Positions 45,927 through 58,300 are shown, counted from the stretch's first letter. The stretch is DNA of 64,000 bases from [Phialemoniopsis] sp. UDSM-2020 (GCA_018873225.1 JAEILZ010000001.1:4960001-5024000), one strand, 5' to 3'. A program made the numbers and translations. The notes: a model not told the origin generated them from the letters alone.

Positions 45927-48529
45927 CTTGGGCGACTTTTGGCTGGTGTTGCTGTCGAAAAAAAGAGTGATGGCGTTTACCGTGTCTCAGCTTGCCGCGC
46001 GCTGTGCAACTGCTTGCTAGTCAAAGCGAGTTGCGGGTTGGAAGAAGGTTTGAACTGCGCGTTGACAGGACGAAGAGAAGGGACGGGAACGAGCTGAGAT
46101 TGACAGACGCGGAGCGTGCGCCCGGGGTTATGTACAAGTCGGCAAAACGTCTGTTCACCATAATTATCGATCCCGTGTCTGTCTCCTACCCCATTGGGAG
46201 TGTGAGCCCGTGGGGATCGAAGAGAGCCCAGTGAGTGAGTGGGCAAAAAAGTATGAGCGTAAGCCCGGCCCGGCCATCAGACCCCCTTTTCCTGTCTGGG
46301 GATCATCGGTCCAAGGCCTGGTCCTGGACTGACCGGGGCGGACTTTGGCTCGCTCGTCTCGTCTGGACAACCATAAAAGTCTGCGTCGCCAAGACACCAA
46401 CGACACCTCGCTTCCCACCCTCCAAAGTTACCCCAAATGCCAAGCGGGCCATCTGGAGCCCCAGGGTGTATCGGCCCGTACACACGCCGTCCCAGGTCGT
46501 TGGGGCTTCGCCGCACGCGTGCTTGATTTATCCGCGTGCTGGGCAGTATACCCGCGCTGCAACTTATTGCCTCCAGTGGCATGGTATGCTTTTACAGTAC
46601 ACGAGTGGTCAATTGGTCGACGTATCTCTTCAATGCTTTCATGCCGGGTAAAGGCGCGCCAAGCCCTCTGGCGAGACAGGGTCATTACAGCAGGAACAGG
46701 CAATCAGTGCAATAGGACCGTCAGCGCATATTGGAGTCCGTGCCGTCCTGCATTCGAAGCATCCTCCCCCAGTTTCCAGAATGCGACTAGAGCCCAGATC
46801 AGTGTCGCAATTGGCAAGGCGTACTCGCAGGGGGTGTGGCCAGCCGCCATCGCGCGAATCGCGATGAGGGAAAAATAGGACAAGAATCTTAATGCTGTGC
46901 CTCTCGGTACTTTATCTGCTAGCTTACTCGATGGCTTCAAAAATCTTCTGGAGTCAGGCCGGTACTTGGCAGTCCAAGTTCCCAAGTGTGGTCGCTAGTG
47001 AAGTTCCACGAATGAATTTGGCCGAGGGAGAAAACCACTTCTTTTGGGGTTTTCTCGAATCCCATTGCTCAGCGAGTCAGTTCCACGCGGAGAGACCGCA
47101 TTATTTTCCCCATACCTCGTGTCTCGACCGAGTGTGGGACGCTGGAGTGGCGGACCGCCCAACCGAATATTGGACCGTGAAGGATCGACTGCCCGTGCTG
47201 ACGGCAACTTCGGCTCACGGGCGAGACAGCGCTGGGATTGGCTGAATCCTTTCCCTTTCAGCGCCTGGACCAGCAGCTCGGACTGTTCTTCACTCACCTC
47301 GTGGTGTCTCCCCTACCGATCCAACCAGACGCGATTCTCGTCCCATCCCATCCACCCCCTGCTAGCCACGCCCAGCCCAGCTAGACGCAAACTGTCAAAA
47401 GTCTTCTCCTGCCCCTTCAAACTTGGACAGTCTTGGCAGAGGAATCGACTACACACTACATCCACATGTGTGCATGCACAAACGAGATCACTTGGGATCA
47501 TCGAGACGACCAATCCGTACCTACATACAGCGTGCACCAGCACCAGAAAACCAAACCAACCATCTCCACAGGCAGTGTTTTACACTAGGCATCCGCGGAG
47601 ATGATCCCCGGTGCCAAGATCGCGGACTTAAAAGGTTGCCAGATTTAGCACCATGTTTCGAAGAAACATTCTGTCAGACGAACATTCCACCATGCACCAT
47701 CAGAGAACCAACAGCATGGTTGCGTAAATTAAACACTCAACCTGGAGAGCGGGAAGCGTAATAATAACGAGGTAATATCGAGCTAATCAATGCATGGTAC
47801 AGGGCCGGGCTGCCTGCCTCTGCTGCTGCTTTGCACAGACGAAATCGTGACGACAGGGGGACCCCTTCACCCTGCGTTGTATTGCGTGCTTTGCAGATCA
47901 TTGTTGAGGCCCAAGAGATATTTATGATTTCGCCTTGCCACTAATTATCATCTTCTGCTGGCTGGCACCCTGGAGATTGTTTAATTCACGGTTCAGCCTC
48001 GCAGTGATGACATGCGGCACCCAATACAGGTAAGGCACATTCTTTATTTCTTCCCAGGTCGCGGCAATGGGCTTGCCGGGTGATGATCTTTGCCCGACAG
48101 GACAGACTTCGATCGTCTCGGATGCTACAGAATCGAAAGTCCAGAATGTTCCTCACCTGATGATATTCCACACGGCGTTGTCGGGCACAAGCGGAGTACG
48201 GGCGATCTGGCCCAGGGTCCTTGATCGTCCACGAGCCAAGACAGCGAACTATCCGGCGATGCCTAGTGTGCACGTTTGTCTCGCAGTCCCCACGTTGCAT
48301 TGTCTTCTCTGGCCATCTGGGCTGGCACACCTGCTTCCCCAGTCTTGTCCCTCTAGAGGTTAACTCCTCCGATGGGGTGGAACTCGCGAAAGAAACGTGA
48401 AAACGCGCCACACGTATGCCTCGTCCTGTCTGCATCCTCGGTCCCGGTAACCGAAAAATGAAGGACCTCCCCAGTCCCTAGGCGGAATCCTTCTTGCAAG
48501 AGCGCAAGATTTTCATTGTTATTCTTTTC
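45927..48529. other. Intergenic, 2.6 kb
   Basis: The longest spacer in the window, between the lactose-permease-like gene (which starts here, reading left) and the end of the F-box/LRR-like gene. Several frames of 90-180 codons exist on both strands, but none shows a domain, clean splice structure or consistent composition. Probably a long regulated promoter; a non-coding transcript cannot be excluded. Confidence 0.4.
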
Positions 48530-50231
48530 TTACGCCAAGCCCCATCTCTCGAGGTTAGACCCAGGATGGCCCGCCAGCTCCTCCCACATGCTCAGTTTCC
48601 AGTCCAGCTCCCGGGGCCTCACCTCTTTGTCCTCTTCCGAGTCGAAGGACTCTATGACGGCCTCGCCGTCGACGTATCGCACCCTCCAAGCGCACCAACC
48701 ACCCCTCATCTCGATCCGGATGTACCTCAGCTTTCCGTTGCCCCCCGGGGCGACGAGGCATTCGGCGAAAGACGTGGGAGGTCGTTCTTCGCCCGCGAGA
48801 GCGACCCATAACGACTCCAGGTTCTCCATGTCTCGGATCTTTTCAAACTTGTCCAAGTCCCATTCTGCGTGCCCCAGGAATGTGAAGGCGGTCAGCGAGC
48901 TGAGCTTTGGGAAGTACCAGGCCAGGTCGTCTACGAGGTCCGGGATGGCCAAGCTCCGCGGCCGGAGAGGGTTCTGGGTTATCCCGCTGGTCCTGTCTTC
49001 CGAATGATATTCCTCGGGAACCTTGTCGACGAATAGGTTCATAATGTGGTGGTACGAGCCGGTCGATCCCGTGGAGTCCATCGCGCCGCGGTAGTCGAAC
49101 GCGAGGTCTAGTCCCGACACCCAGTCCCTGTCGATGCCTTTGCGCAGGAATTCATCCATCTCAGTATCGAAATGGCTGAATCCGAGGGACCGTAGGCTTG
49201 GAAGCACGCTGGGTTGGAGAATCTCGGTGGCAATGAAGGCCCCGTGCACGATGCGTAGGTAGTAGTTGTCGGTATGCACGTGGAGGGCCTCCAACGCCGC
49301 CAGGTCCGTCAGCATGGACAGATATTGCTCCGCCGTCTCCAACTGCGGCAGGGCCCGCGAGGGCTTGCACAGATACATCGACTCGTTGAGATACAGCGAC
49401 TTGAGCCTCAGCGGCGTGCCCCCGGCCCCCTGATACTGCACGCAGAGATGTTGCAAGAGGTCGTGCGCGTGCCTGCTCAAGTTGATCTCGTTGGCCGATA
49501 GACTGAGGTGAGTGAGGAGCGGAGCCGTCTTGCAGACGTGGATCACGAGCTGTGGCGGCTGGTTCGAGGCCGCCTCTGCATGGTGATAATGGAAGGAGGT
49601 GAGGTGGGAGAAGCTCCATGTAAGACTGGTCCTGTTCCTTGTCATGAACGCTGCGGCAGCCTGTGGTGTCTCACTTGACACGTCGGCTTGATGAGCACGT
49701 ATTTGTAGTGACCGGAGACGCGGACATGCCTCGTGAAGACATCGTAGGAAGGAGAGCGGTATCAGGGAGCCCTTCCATCTAGACACTCTAGTCAGCCGTC
49801 TGCTCAAGGGTCACTTATAGCCTGGTCTTGCGGAAGTTGTTACCTGAATGTGTGTAGACCCGTGGCATTTCTGAGCAGAGCTGACAAAGTGCTACGCTGG
49901 ACATTCAATGTCTCGTCATCCTCATTGAGCATCACATCTGCAAATATGTTAAGCGTCTTGAGGCATGTCAGCCAAGGCACATGCGATAAGTCGTGCGTCT
50001 GCGAGAGGAACAAGTCCTCGTAAGTGATCCATAGCTCTTCGTACAGTCTGGGCGAGAAGATCTGGTGGAAAGTCTTGTTGACTAAGCGGAGATGACGGAT
50101 TGATTGTCGGCAATGAACCTATTTGGTGTGTGAGCAGCCATCTGGTATTCTTCACCAGAAATCCTTCGTACCTGATCACATAGCGAATGCAACAGCTCTG
50201 GTGTCGAAAAGAAAGATTGCGACGCCGACAT
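48530..50231 (-). CDS. F-box/LRR-like protein, hypothetical
   Basis: Probably an adaptor with leucine-rich repeats. Exons on the minus strand: 50231-50172, 50118-49844, 49778-48530; 527 residues. The N-terminus (STPELLHSLCDQ joined to VHCRQSIRHLRLVNKTFHQIF) resembles a degenerate fungal F-box, with leucine and RLVNK spacing typical of it. The rest has irregular leucine-rich units such as CPRLRSLQIR, LTHLSLSANEI, LKSLYLNES, LEALHVHTD, LPSLRSLGFSHF and FPKLSSLTAFTFLG. The acceptor of exon 3 is ambiguous: an AG nine bases upstream is also in frame and would add three residues. F-box call moderate. Confidence 0.78.
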
Positions 50232-50697
50232 GATTCTGCTCAAGATCTATCAAGCGCATTGTTTCCTCAAAGAGTTGTGATGAAGCTGGGCGCGTTTTCA
50301 GCTGCGTGCGCGGGGGTGGAGATATGCGGGATTAGCATCAGGCATGCTGTGAAACACCCCTACCCCTGCATATTATGTACGCACTAGCCCTTCACGGCTG
50401 ACTGATCTCGAACACTACCATTCATTCATCGCATCAAGCAACCCGAGAACGAACTTAAAATAACCCAAGAGTTGTAATTATCGCCCTGGAGTTTCGTGAT
50501 TTCGCGCATGAGCGAATACAGGGGCTATCTTAATAGAAATGACCAGGTACCCATCTCGGTAGTAAGTGAAAGCTTCTTGCTAAAGAGATTTGCATGCACA
50601 ACAGGTTATGATACTTGTAGAGAATCGACGTTATTGTCCATTAACTTGATATGCAGAAAAATAAAATCAGACTATGTATTCGACTGAACAAGATTAT
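50232..50697. other. Intergenic, 470 bp
   Basis: Tandem minus-strand spacer, AT-rich toward 50697. Nothing recognisable. Confidence 0.5.
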
Positions 50698-51284
50698 CTA
50701 ACCAAAGGCTGGCTCCTGCTTGGCGCCGTCCTGAGCGCCGAGGTAGCTGACCCTGTCCTTGCAGTAGAACTCGACCTCGATCTTGTTGTCGAGGCTGGCC
50801 TTGCCATTGTCGAGACCGCCGGCCTTTATGACGATCAAGCCAGCCATGACGTCGAGCTTCGTGTACAGACTAGAGCCGCAGGTCGGGCAGAAGAAATGGC
50901 GGTTGTTCTTGCCGGACGCACCAGTGACATCGTAGTGCTTAGGGGTTCCTGCTAGATTGTCAGCCCACATAGACTGTCAGTTGCACCCCCAACTCCATCT
51001 GACATACCCTTGGTGACCTTGAACGAGTCCTCGGGAACTACGGCGTTGGAGGTGTAAGGACCGCCAGTCCACTAAAATCACTGTTAGAAGTGCTGAGGAA
51101 GCATGTCTAAGCTCAAGCAAACTTGCCTTTTGGCAGTCGAGGCAGTGACAAAGAGCCGTCACCTTAGGCTCGCCTGTGCTGTTCTTAGTAGCCACAAGGT
51201 CAACACACCTCTCTCACCAGTGAACCTACTCGAGCTCTCGTAGGCGATCTCGCCGCACATACAGCTTCCTTGTAGAGCGGCCAT
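50698..51284 (-). CDS. GFA/CENP-V-family zinc protein
   Basis: Member of the glutathione-dependent formaldehyde-activating (GFA) family, small zinc-binding proteins; enzymatic role in fungi is mostly unproven. Four exons on the minus strand: 51284-51226, 51178-51127, 51071-51008, 50948-50698; 141 residues. Zinc ligands follow the family order: GSCMCGEI near the start, CHCLDCQKWTGG in the middle and FCPTCGSSLY later. The intron 51126-51072 begins with GC (AAG|GCAAGT) and ends TTTTAG, so it is a GC-AG intron; all other joins are GT-AG. Length is standard for the family. Confidence 0.9.
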
Positions 51285-52067
51285 GTTTTATCGTTTCTGA
51301 AAGATGATACAGTGCGTTTTGACTTGAGTCTTTGCGAACTAGAGAGCGATGAGATGGTGTTCGTCGGGATGTCGTCAACGATGCGGGGTGAAGGATGCTA
51401 GTTATAAACGATGGAGCGCACAATAAATTTAGTGCCCGCGCCTAGGCTCGGAGACTCGGAGGTCCCAGCATCCATAGCGGCTTGTCCTAGCCAAAGGAGC
51501 AAGAAAGTGGGTTATTCTGGTGTTGAATAATCATTTAAACACTTCAGCCCCGCTTACTTCGGGCTTCTGAAGCATTTGAATGGTTGGTCCTTCCCACTCG
51601 CCCGACGAAGTGGGCTAATCGAACAGTTACACCACGTCATTGTGTGCAATAACTCGAGAACTCTATGCATTGAATGCGTTCTCGGCGTCTTGTTAAACTT
51701 CATGTTGGAATAGATCGGATCTATGTTAACAACGGACACGTAATCAGGGCACAGTGTGTTGATCAGACATAGTAGCTTTCGATTCTTTTTCTTTCTTCTC
51801 TCCTTTGATATACGGAGCATCGAAGCAAAAGTCAAGGGTGATCTAAGCGGAATAGCGATCTAACGACTGATAATTATTTGCCTCGGATGTCGATTTTCTT
51901 TCTGTGATCAGATGGGACGTGTCCTTGTTCTCCTTTGTCTAGAAGCCATAGGCGAGCTCTTGCTCTTCCATTCAATACTAGCTATGAATTTGACAGATTA
52001 CTTGTTCTCTCTTCCGGTGCTCATCCTACTCTCTAGATATCAAACTCTTAGTGACTACAGCAATGCG
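51285..52067. other. Intergenic, 780 bp
   Basis: AT-rich spacer between GFA and the caspase-like gene. Short frames only; nothing recognised. Confidence 0.45.
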
Positions 52068-53006
52068 TCATTTTCCCTGGCGAGCGAATGCCAAGGGGAT
52101 TGAGATTGAACTTCCCCTTTGAAAGAGAGGTTGTGGATGTTCGACTTCGATTTTCCTGAGCTCCTGATTGTGTTTGTCCAACTCGGAATTGGAAGAGGCT
52201 ATTGATTTTTGAACCTGTTTGATAGCGTCCTCCTTGTCCTGCTGTGCCTTCTGGAGAGCCCTGATTTCGCATTCCAGCTTAACCTTTTGAGAATGAAGAG
52301 CAGCCATATCCTGTCCCAATTTGGCTCTATTCTGTTTACATGCTTGAATCTGTTTGGTCTTTGCTTGGAGTTGTTCAGTACGCATTGCTTTGATGGCAAA
52401 CTGGACTCTATCATAAAGGCTGTGGGCACTCAGTGATCTAGAGTTGCAGTCCCAGTCTTTGACTGCCCGTCCTATTGCCGGAGCCAGCTTGTCGTACGTG
52501 CTCTCGCCCCAGCTGGCAGCGGCGATCAATTCCTTCGCGTAGTCGCCATCGCCATGGAGTGAAGCCAGCCCTGCGCAACAGCAGTCAAGAATGACGAGGA
52601 CGGCACATCGCGCTTCCTCGATGATGCCTTTTACTGTGGACCACGGCATGGATTTGCCAGGATCTTCCCGGTGACTTGTATGATTTTTAGCTTCTCAACG
52701 TTGATAATAGGACAAAAGGCGTTTGACAAAAGCATCTTACCTCCAAAGGATCAACTCGTCATTTTCTTCCTTACCGTGCGCGTTCACGTAGATGACCCGA
52801 GGTGGAGTTCCCCTTAGGCGCTTTTGCAAACGTCTTCGAAACGATGGCAGGTCGCACACATCGAAGTGAAGACCCCCATCACAAGCGAGTCCAATCGATG
52901 CGAAACTTCTGGCAACTGTGTCATTCTCTTGGGCTTGGGATTCAAGGTCGGAATGTTTGAAGGAGAGAATGAAAAGTCTGCCGATAACTTTGGTGTTGCG
53001 GGCCAT
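52068..53006 (-). CDS. Caspase-like (C14/CHAT-type) coiled-coil protein
   Basis: Predicted cysteine protease of the caspase/metacaspase fold with a long coiled coil, a build seen in fungal cell-death and NLR-associated proteins. Exons on the minus strand: 53006-52741 and 52674-52068; 290 residues. The catalytic His is in VIYVNAHGKEEND (His77) and the catalytic Cys lies in VLVILDCCCAGLAS (Cys120-122; which one is nucleophilic needs alignment). LILW before the join and STVKGII after it match the caspase core order. From about 183 to 270 there is a heptad-like charged helix (KTKQIQACKQNRAKLGQ through NQELRKIEVE). It is shorter than a metacaspase and has no Pro/Gln-rich prodomain. Domain call fairly sure; protease activity inferred. 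Confidence 0.82.
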
Positions 53007-54289
53007 TCTCTGGCCGTTTTTTTGTAGTCAAGTGGAGAGTGGAGGACATGAGGGTGGTCTGTCTCTAGGCGCTGAACTACCTAAAGTAGGTAAGAGGTAG
53101 ATGGAGGTGCGGATGATAGGGGACTTTAATGTGGTTCAAGCCCCCTTCCCGCCACGTCAATGGCTGGCAAGGGTTCACAAAGGTTGTCAGAACTGGCTGG
53201 AGAAGATAAGGTAGCCGGAACTTGCTGGCCAAGGGGAATGTTCTCTTTTGGCCTGACAAAGGCCAACAAAGGTGGCGCCTGACCAGCAGACTAGGTACAA
53301 GTAGTCTGGACCTAGGTTCCTAGGTATCTGGTACAGTGCACCTTCAGGTGCAATCAAGTACTGTTAACCTACTATAGGGGATAACAGAGCCTCATGACTG
53401 TCGCTTCCGCCAGGTCAAAGGTCTGCATCTACCCTAAGAACGAGCCCTAGATGGCCAAGGAGGATTACCAGAACTAAGGTAGGTGCATGTAGCTGTCAAA
53501 GTGAGACTATTTTCATCCTTGGTTCATACACATCTTAGTTTTCCGGATAACCTCCTCTTAGGCGCGGTAAGAACACTTGGTTCTTGACTCCCCGAATAGG
53601 CAAACCAAGATGGCATACAATGATGCAAAACTCAGCGCGCTTTTAACATTTTTAACGGGGATCTGGTCTCTATCACTTGGAAACGAAGTTTAAGCATACT
53701 AGAGGTCCTAATTTTGGCCCTAGAGCTGAGTTGTTCTGGCGATCTTCACGCAACCCCTAGTGGCTCTGATTCAGGCGAGCGAAGGCTGAGCTCTCGAACC
53801 GTACAAACCCTTACTGTGGCTCTGGTCCGGCCCCCTCATGCATTCATCAAAATCTTGGCACGTAATCGCTTTTTTAATAACGATGCTGTTCGCTCATTGT
53901 CCATTCGTGCGTGGATAGCGTTGATCATGCGAAGACACCTGCACGTGAAGTCGGTCGGCGAGCTCGGGAGGAATTGCAAGACTCCGCCGATGCAGCTGTC
54001 AGACGAAAAATAGGTACCACAAAAAGAGCAAATAAGGAAAGCATCAATTGTGCTGTGATACTTTCCCCTACACGCTTCGCTAGCTTTAGTGGTCATCATT
54101 CAGAGCATTTTTGGCTCTGTGTCATGACGCACGGTACAGCAGATCGGCTCGAGCTTGTCCCGGCAGTAGTTAGAACGATCCCTCCAGGGCTGTTACCCCA
54201 CTCCGTTTCAGACGCCCCTATGACCTCCAGGGCTAATCCCGGTCGCGTAACTAGCGCATGACGCGTTTCACTGCCGGCAAAGTTTCCAT
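53007..54289. other. Intergenic, 1.3 kb, repeat-like words
   Basis: Divergent spacer between the caspase-like and Tse2-like genes. It is dotted with CTAGGT/CTAAGG-type words (about 53081, 53291, 53311, 53476) and a short perfect hairpin at 53337-53352. It looks like decayed repeat or mobile DNA, but no transposase, LTR or terminal repeat is recognisable. Confidence 0.4.
53337..53352. repeat. Short perfect inverted repeat
   Basis: TGCACCT and AGGTGCA arms of 7 bp separated by TC, within the CTAGGT-rich spacer. Function unknown; may be chance. Confidence 0.35.
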
Positions 54290-55015
54290 GTGTCGAAACA
54301 TCTCGCAACATTCGCCATGGCTTTGCCGTCCGCAAGGCCGGTTGCGACCTTCTTCACGGTATTTCCTAAGGAGTTGTTCAGAGTCAATCATGGCCCCAAT
54401 ATCAGATTACGGGTCAAGGATCCTCGCCGCGCCAAGTACGACATCATCGCCGACGAGAAAGGGCGGGTGCAGCCTAAACCGCCGGACACGAAGACTTGCA
54501 AGGGTAGGAACGTTCAAACCGGCCTTCGCGTGAATACGGCTGACGGTGTTAGCTCCAAATGGCCTGTATTTGCGACCCAACTCGCCTGGTCAGCAGACGT
54601 TGATGAGGTTGAACCCGAAAGTGGATGATATGAAGGTGTATGGTATCCCCAAGGGTAGGCGCAGTATCCTGGATCGATGATGCTGCCATGAGAACGCCTG
54701 TTAAGGTTGAACAGGAACCAAGGTCCCTAAGAATCTGATTCTTATACACGAAAAGACAGAGTTCTACTCCCTTCAGCCAGCAAGGAGTATGTCAGTCAAG
54801 AGTAGGTACTGGCATAACAGGCACGGGCTGCGCTCCATGAACAAACAGCTGACTGCACGCGCCGAAAAGGACTGAATGACGAACTTACGAAGCTGATGGA
54901 GACCAAAGGCAAGGTCTTCACCAAGTCCGAGTGGTTGTCGGCCTATCCCAAAGCTACTGATCACGGGGATGAAGGTGAGGCGGGATCATCTCCCGAGGGA
55001 GAGGCATCATTTTGA
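54290..55015 (+). CDS. Tse2-type ADP-ribosyltransferase-fold protein
   Basis: Predicted member of the fungal proteins related to the bacterial type VI effector Tse2 (an ADP-ribosyltransferase-fold toxin). Exons 54290-54503, 54553-54654, 54715-54801, 54870-55015; every phase closes, 182 residues, about the size of the family. No disabling break is seen. Supporting pieces are short: FFTVFPKELFRV near the start, a DEKGRVQP segment before the first intron, VYGIPKGT at the end of exon 2, and SLQPA before a C-terminal helix that begins LNDELTKLM. An in-frame Met at 54317 is an alternative start. There is no signal peptide, so an intracellular role is likelier than secretion. The family call is from pattern memory, not a search. 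Confidence 0.68.
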
Positions 55016-55371
55016 TGTGAAGGACAATTGCAACACCGCTGTACTGTAAGATATGGCAGAGTCAAATCTGATGTGAGGACCAGTCGTTCCCACTGGGCAG
55101 ACGTGAATGTTTTTAATTGGACTAAGGCACCAATCACGATAATTGGTCGTGTCGTCCTCGAGGGGCTTTCAGCAAGGCGGTTCTCGACTCGCATGCATGC
55201 ACTTCGCCCCGCGTCACTCGTCAGGCTGAGCCTAATCGTCCACATCCCTACATCGCGCAAGATGGGGGGGACAATCAATCTTCTCACATTCAAACTTGCT
55301 CCAGTACAGGCGCCATAGCGCTTCGTCTCCAGATCATTCTCAAAAGTACGATCGACCATCGTCACGAAATC
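55016..55371. other. Intergenic, 356 bp
   Basis: Short tandem gap between the Tse2-like gene and the fungal-N gene, presumably the latter's promoter. Nothing else seen. Confidence 0.5.
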
Positions 55372-58300
55372 ATGGCAGAAGCTGCGGGCTTGGCAATTGG
55401 TGTGCTGTCATGCGGGCTGCAGCTGTATTCGGGCATCGACAGCTTCATCCGCGCCGCAAAGGACCGGCGCCAAGAGATCTCCGACCTATCCTCCGCCGCC
55501 GACCGTCTGCAAACGAAAGTTCAGTCATTGCTGGGCACCTTGGCCACACTACCCGTAGGATACAATAGCCATGCAGGCGCCGTAACCTCAATTGTGGAGG
55601 CGTGGGTGGCGGACAAGAGTGACTTGGAGGCTTTCTTGGACAAGGTTTCCGGCTGCGATTCCTTCGTGGATAAGGCGAACTACTGGCTTAAGCATCGGAA
55701 GGAGCTTTCAGCGTTCAGGGATCGACTTGGCTTTCGAATCAATGAACTGACTCTCGCGTTGGATAGCCTAGGAATGTAGGTGGAACCTTGGCCTCAAACC
55801 CAACTTGGATCCTAGTCTGACCGTTATCACTGTGTAGTGGTCTACTTTCCGAGACTCGAGCAACTACTAACAAGACACTGACAGTTGCTGAAACTACGGA
55901 GGTTTCGATGCGAAGCGTTCTTGACCAGCTGCTCTATATGAAGAGATTCCATGCCACCACGTTCGATAGCATTTCCGAGCTTTCCAAGACGGCTATCACC
56001 ACCAGCAGACAGGTAAATAAGGTTGCCACTGATGTCACCGCCCTACATAACGATGTCAACCAAGTGCAGAACGGCATTGGTTGTCTACAAGACGATAACA
56101 AAGAGATTCTGGAACTCGTCCGGGAGATGGCTCTCAGTATCAGAACTTCGCATCTGACAAGCGCTGCGTCCCAAGAAGGAAGACGTGGCATAGAGCTGTA
56201 CAAGGACCTCATATCCAGCCAGATCACCGCTGCTAATGAGACACATGCTGTAGGTGCAGGATTTGAGTCGCTGATGTATGGATCATTGGCTGACAACCCG
56301 TACTCATAGCGAACCAATGCAAGGATGTGGACGGGGCGTATCATATCGAAGCCAAGTGACCAGCAGGCTCTTCTCAACACTCTGCATTTAACCGCTCAAA
56401 ATCAAGATGACATCCACAACTCGTTATACAGTTTGAATTGTACATGCAAGCCCCGGGAGGCTCGCCGTGTCTCTCAAGCTCGGTGGTGCTGGTTCGGCGT
56501 GTTTTCCGAACAAAGCGAGGGCATATGTCATAGCGAATCCTGTCCGATGTATCCGGTTCGAGTTGGTGGTCGGAGTAAATCAATTGGCCTCCGGATCCAT
56601 GGGATCTTGTCCAGTTCAATCACCCTGACCTTGGCACTGAGAACTGGCAGTGGAGGATTCTCCCTTGCACCAAACCTAAAGTACATCGCACTAGTCGACG
56701 AATTGCAACACCCTGCTTTTCGATTTATGGAAGAAGTGTTCTATCTGCCGCGGACCCCGTTCGATGTCGGAGATGCGAGGATGTTCATGGAAGTTGGCAT
56801 CGATCGCCTTATGCGCAGCATTCAGAAAAATGAATTGTCGCTTGATGTGCGCTCTCACCGCAAAGGTATCCTGGAATACGCAGTACAGGTATGTTCTCTT
56901 TATAATCAACCTCCATATTCATTTGGGACTGTATTGATCTTCCGCCGAAGTCAATTGGCTTCTCTCTACAATACTGCAACATATATCCTTGGGAGAAAGT
57001 CCAAGAAAGACCCCGAGCCGCCTACGCCCTCATCAAATACATTCAAGATAACCACCTTGGTGCTGTAGACACGCCTGCGTAAGCCATCCAGACATGCGTT
57101 TATGGTGTCCGGCACCCATTCTATTCTTACTGAAGCCGTTGAATGATTTCTTTTGCGAGTCATCTTGATTACCCCTGAGTAAATTCCTAGGCTGACTAAT
57201 GGCGAATTTAGTGTCCTTGAATACATTGTCAAGAACGTGACTCAAGCTGGGCACTTCTCGAGGAGGCTGTCGTCACTAACATTCTTGATGGACGGTAGCC
57301 CATTCGCACCCTATGTTTTCTTGGATGCATACTTATCCGACCACGTTCTACAAGAAAGTATGTCTATTTGGTAAGATGATATCGTCGAACGTTGTGACTA
57401 ACTGCTCGGAATCCTTTTGCCTCTAGAACACGAGGTAGGGCGACTTGGCACTGCCATCTTGCGCCGCTCCATTGCCGAACGAAAGCAGGCCCTTGAAGCT
57501 GAGCCAACCAGTCCGCTCCTGGCTATTGGGCCTCTTAAAACCGGACAGCTGAGCCTGTACTGGCCTGAGGGCTTAAACCTCATACTAGAGTATTTAATGC
57601 GGAGGGGGTACTGGAGAGATGTTCTTACCACCTTTCTTCAGTTTACTAGCCGTGCAATACAGTATACGCACCTCCTTGACTCAGAGCCAGGACCAGTCAG
57701 CGACTGCGGACGCTGCGCTTTATCGCAATCCTTCGACATCATAATCCAGTCCAAGTGCGGTATCCCGAGGTCGTTCATTCATTGGTTCTTGGCATGTCGT
57801 TGGCAACGAGACGCGATTCTGCACGAACTACGAAGACGCAGTGAAGGATTAAAACAGCTGGCGAAGCGGCATTTGCCCCATCGCGCAGTCGAGCGACTGC
57901 ACCTGCATAACGATACTCTGTTGGATAGTCGGGCCGCCGAGGTCGTGCAAATCCTCACCAATATGGGTATTCGCATCCCAAGAGACTTACTGCCTCCCTT
58001 GGAAGGACCTGACCTAGATACTGGTCGGTACCAGCAATCAATTTGGCATGCTTTTGTCCGCGAGACTCGCAGAGTCGAGGACAGTGCGGCCTGGCAGGCG
58101 ATATTTGACGCAGGCTTCAATGATATAGACTGCTACGACGATGATTCAATGACCCCACTGGCACGGTTGTTCTTCTACCGACACAGGAGGTGTCCAAGTT
58201 TAGCTCTTTGGTTGATAAAGAATGGTGCTCAGCTTCGAAAAGGAGTTAGCATGATGCACACCGCAACTCGACAAGCCACAATGACCCATACCACTGCCGC

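Noticed and set aside
46704..46985. 93-codon minus-strand frame with hydrophobic stretch
   Set aside because: No family resemblance, and it lies in a spacer with many equally good random frames.
55838..55884. Acceptor at 55884 for exon 2 of the fungal-N gene
   Set aside because: Looks good locally (ctgacag) but gives the wrong phase; the acceptor at 55837 closes the frame without a stop.
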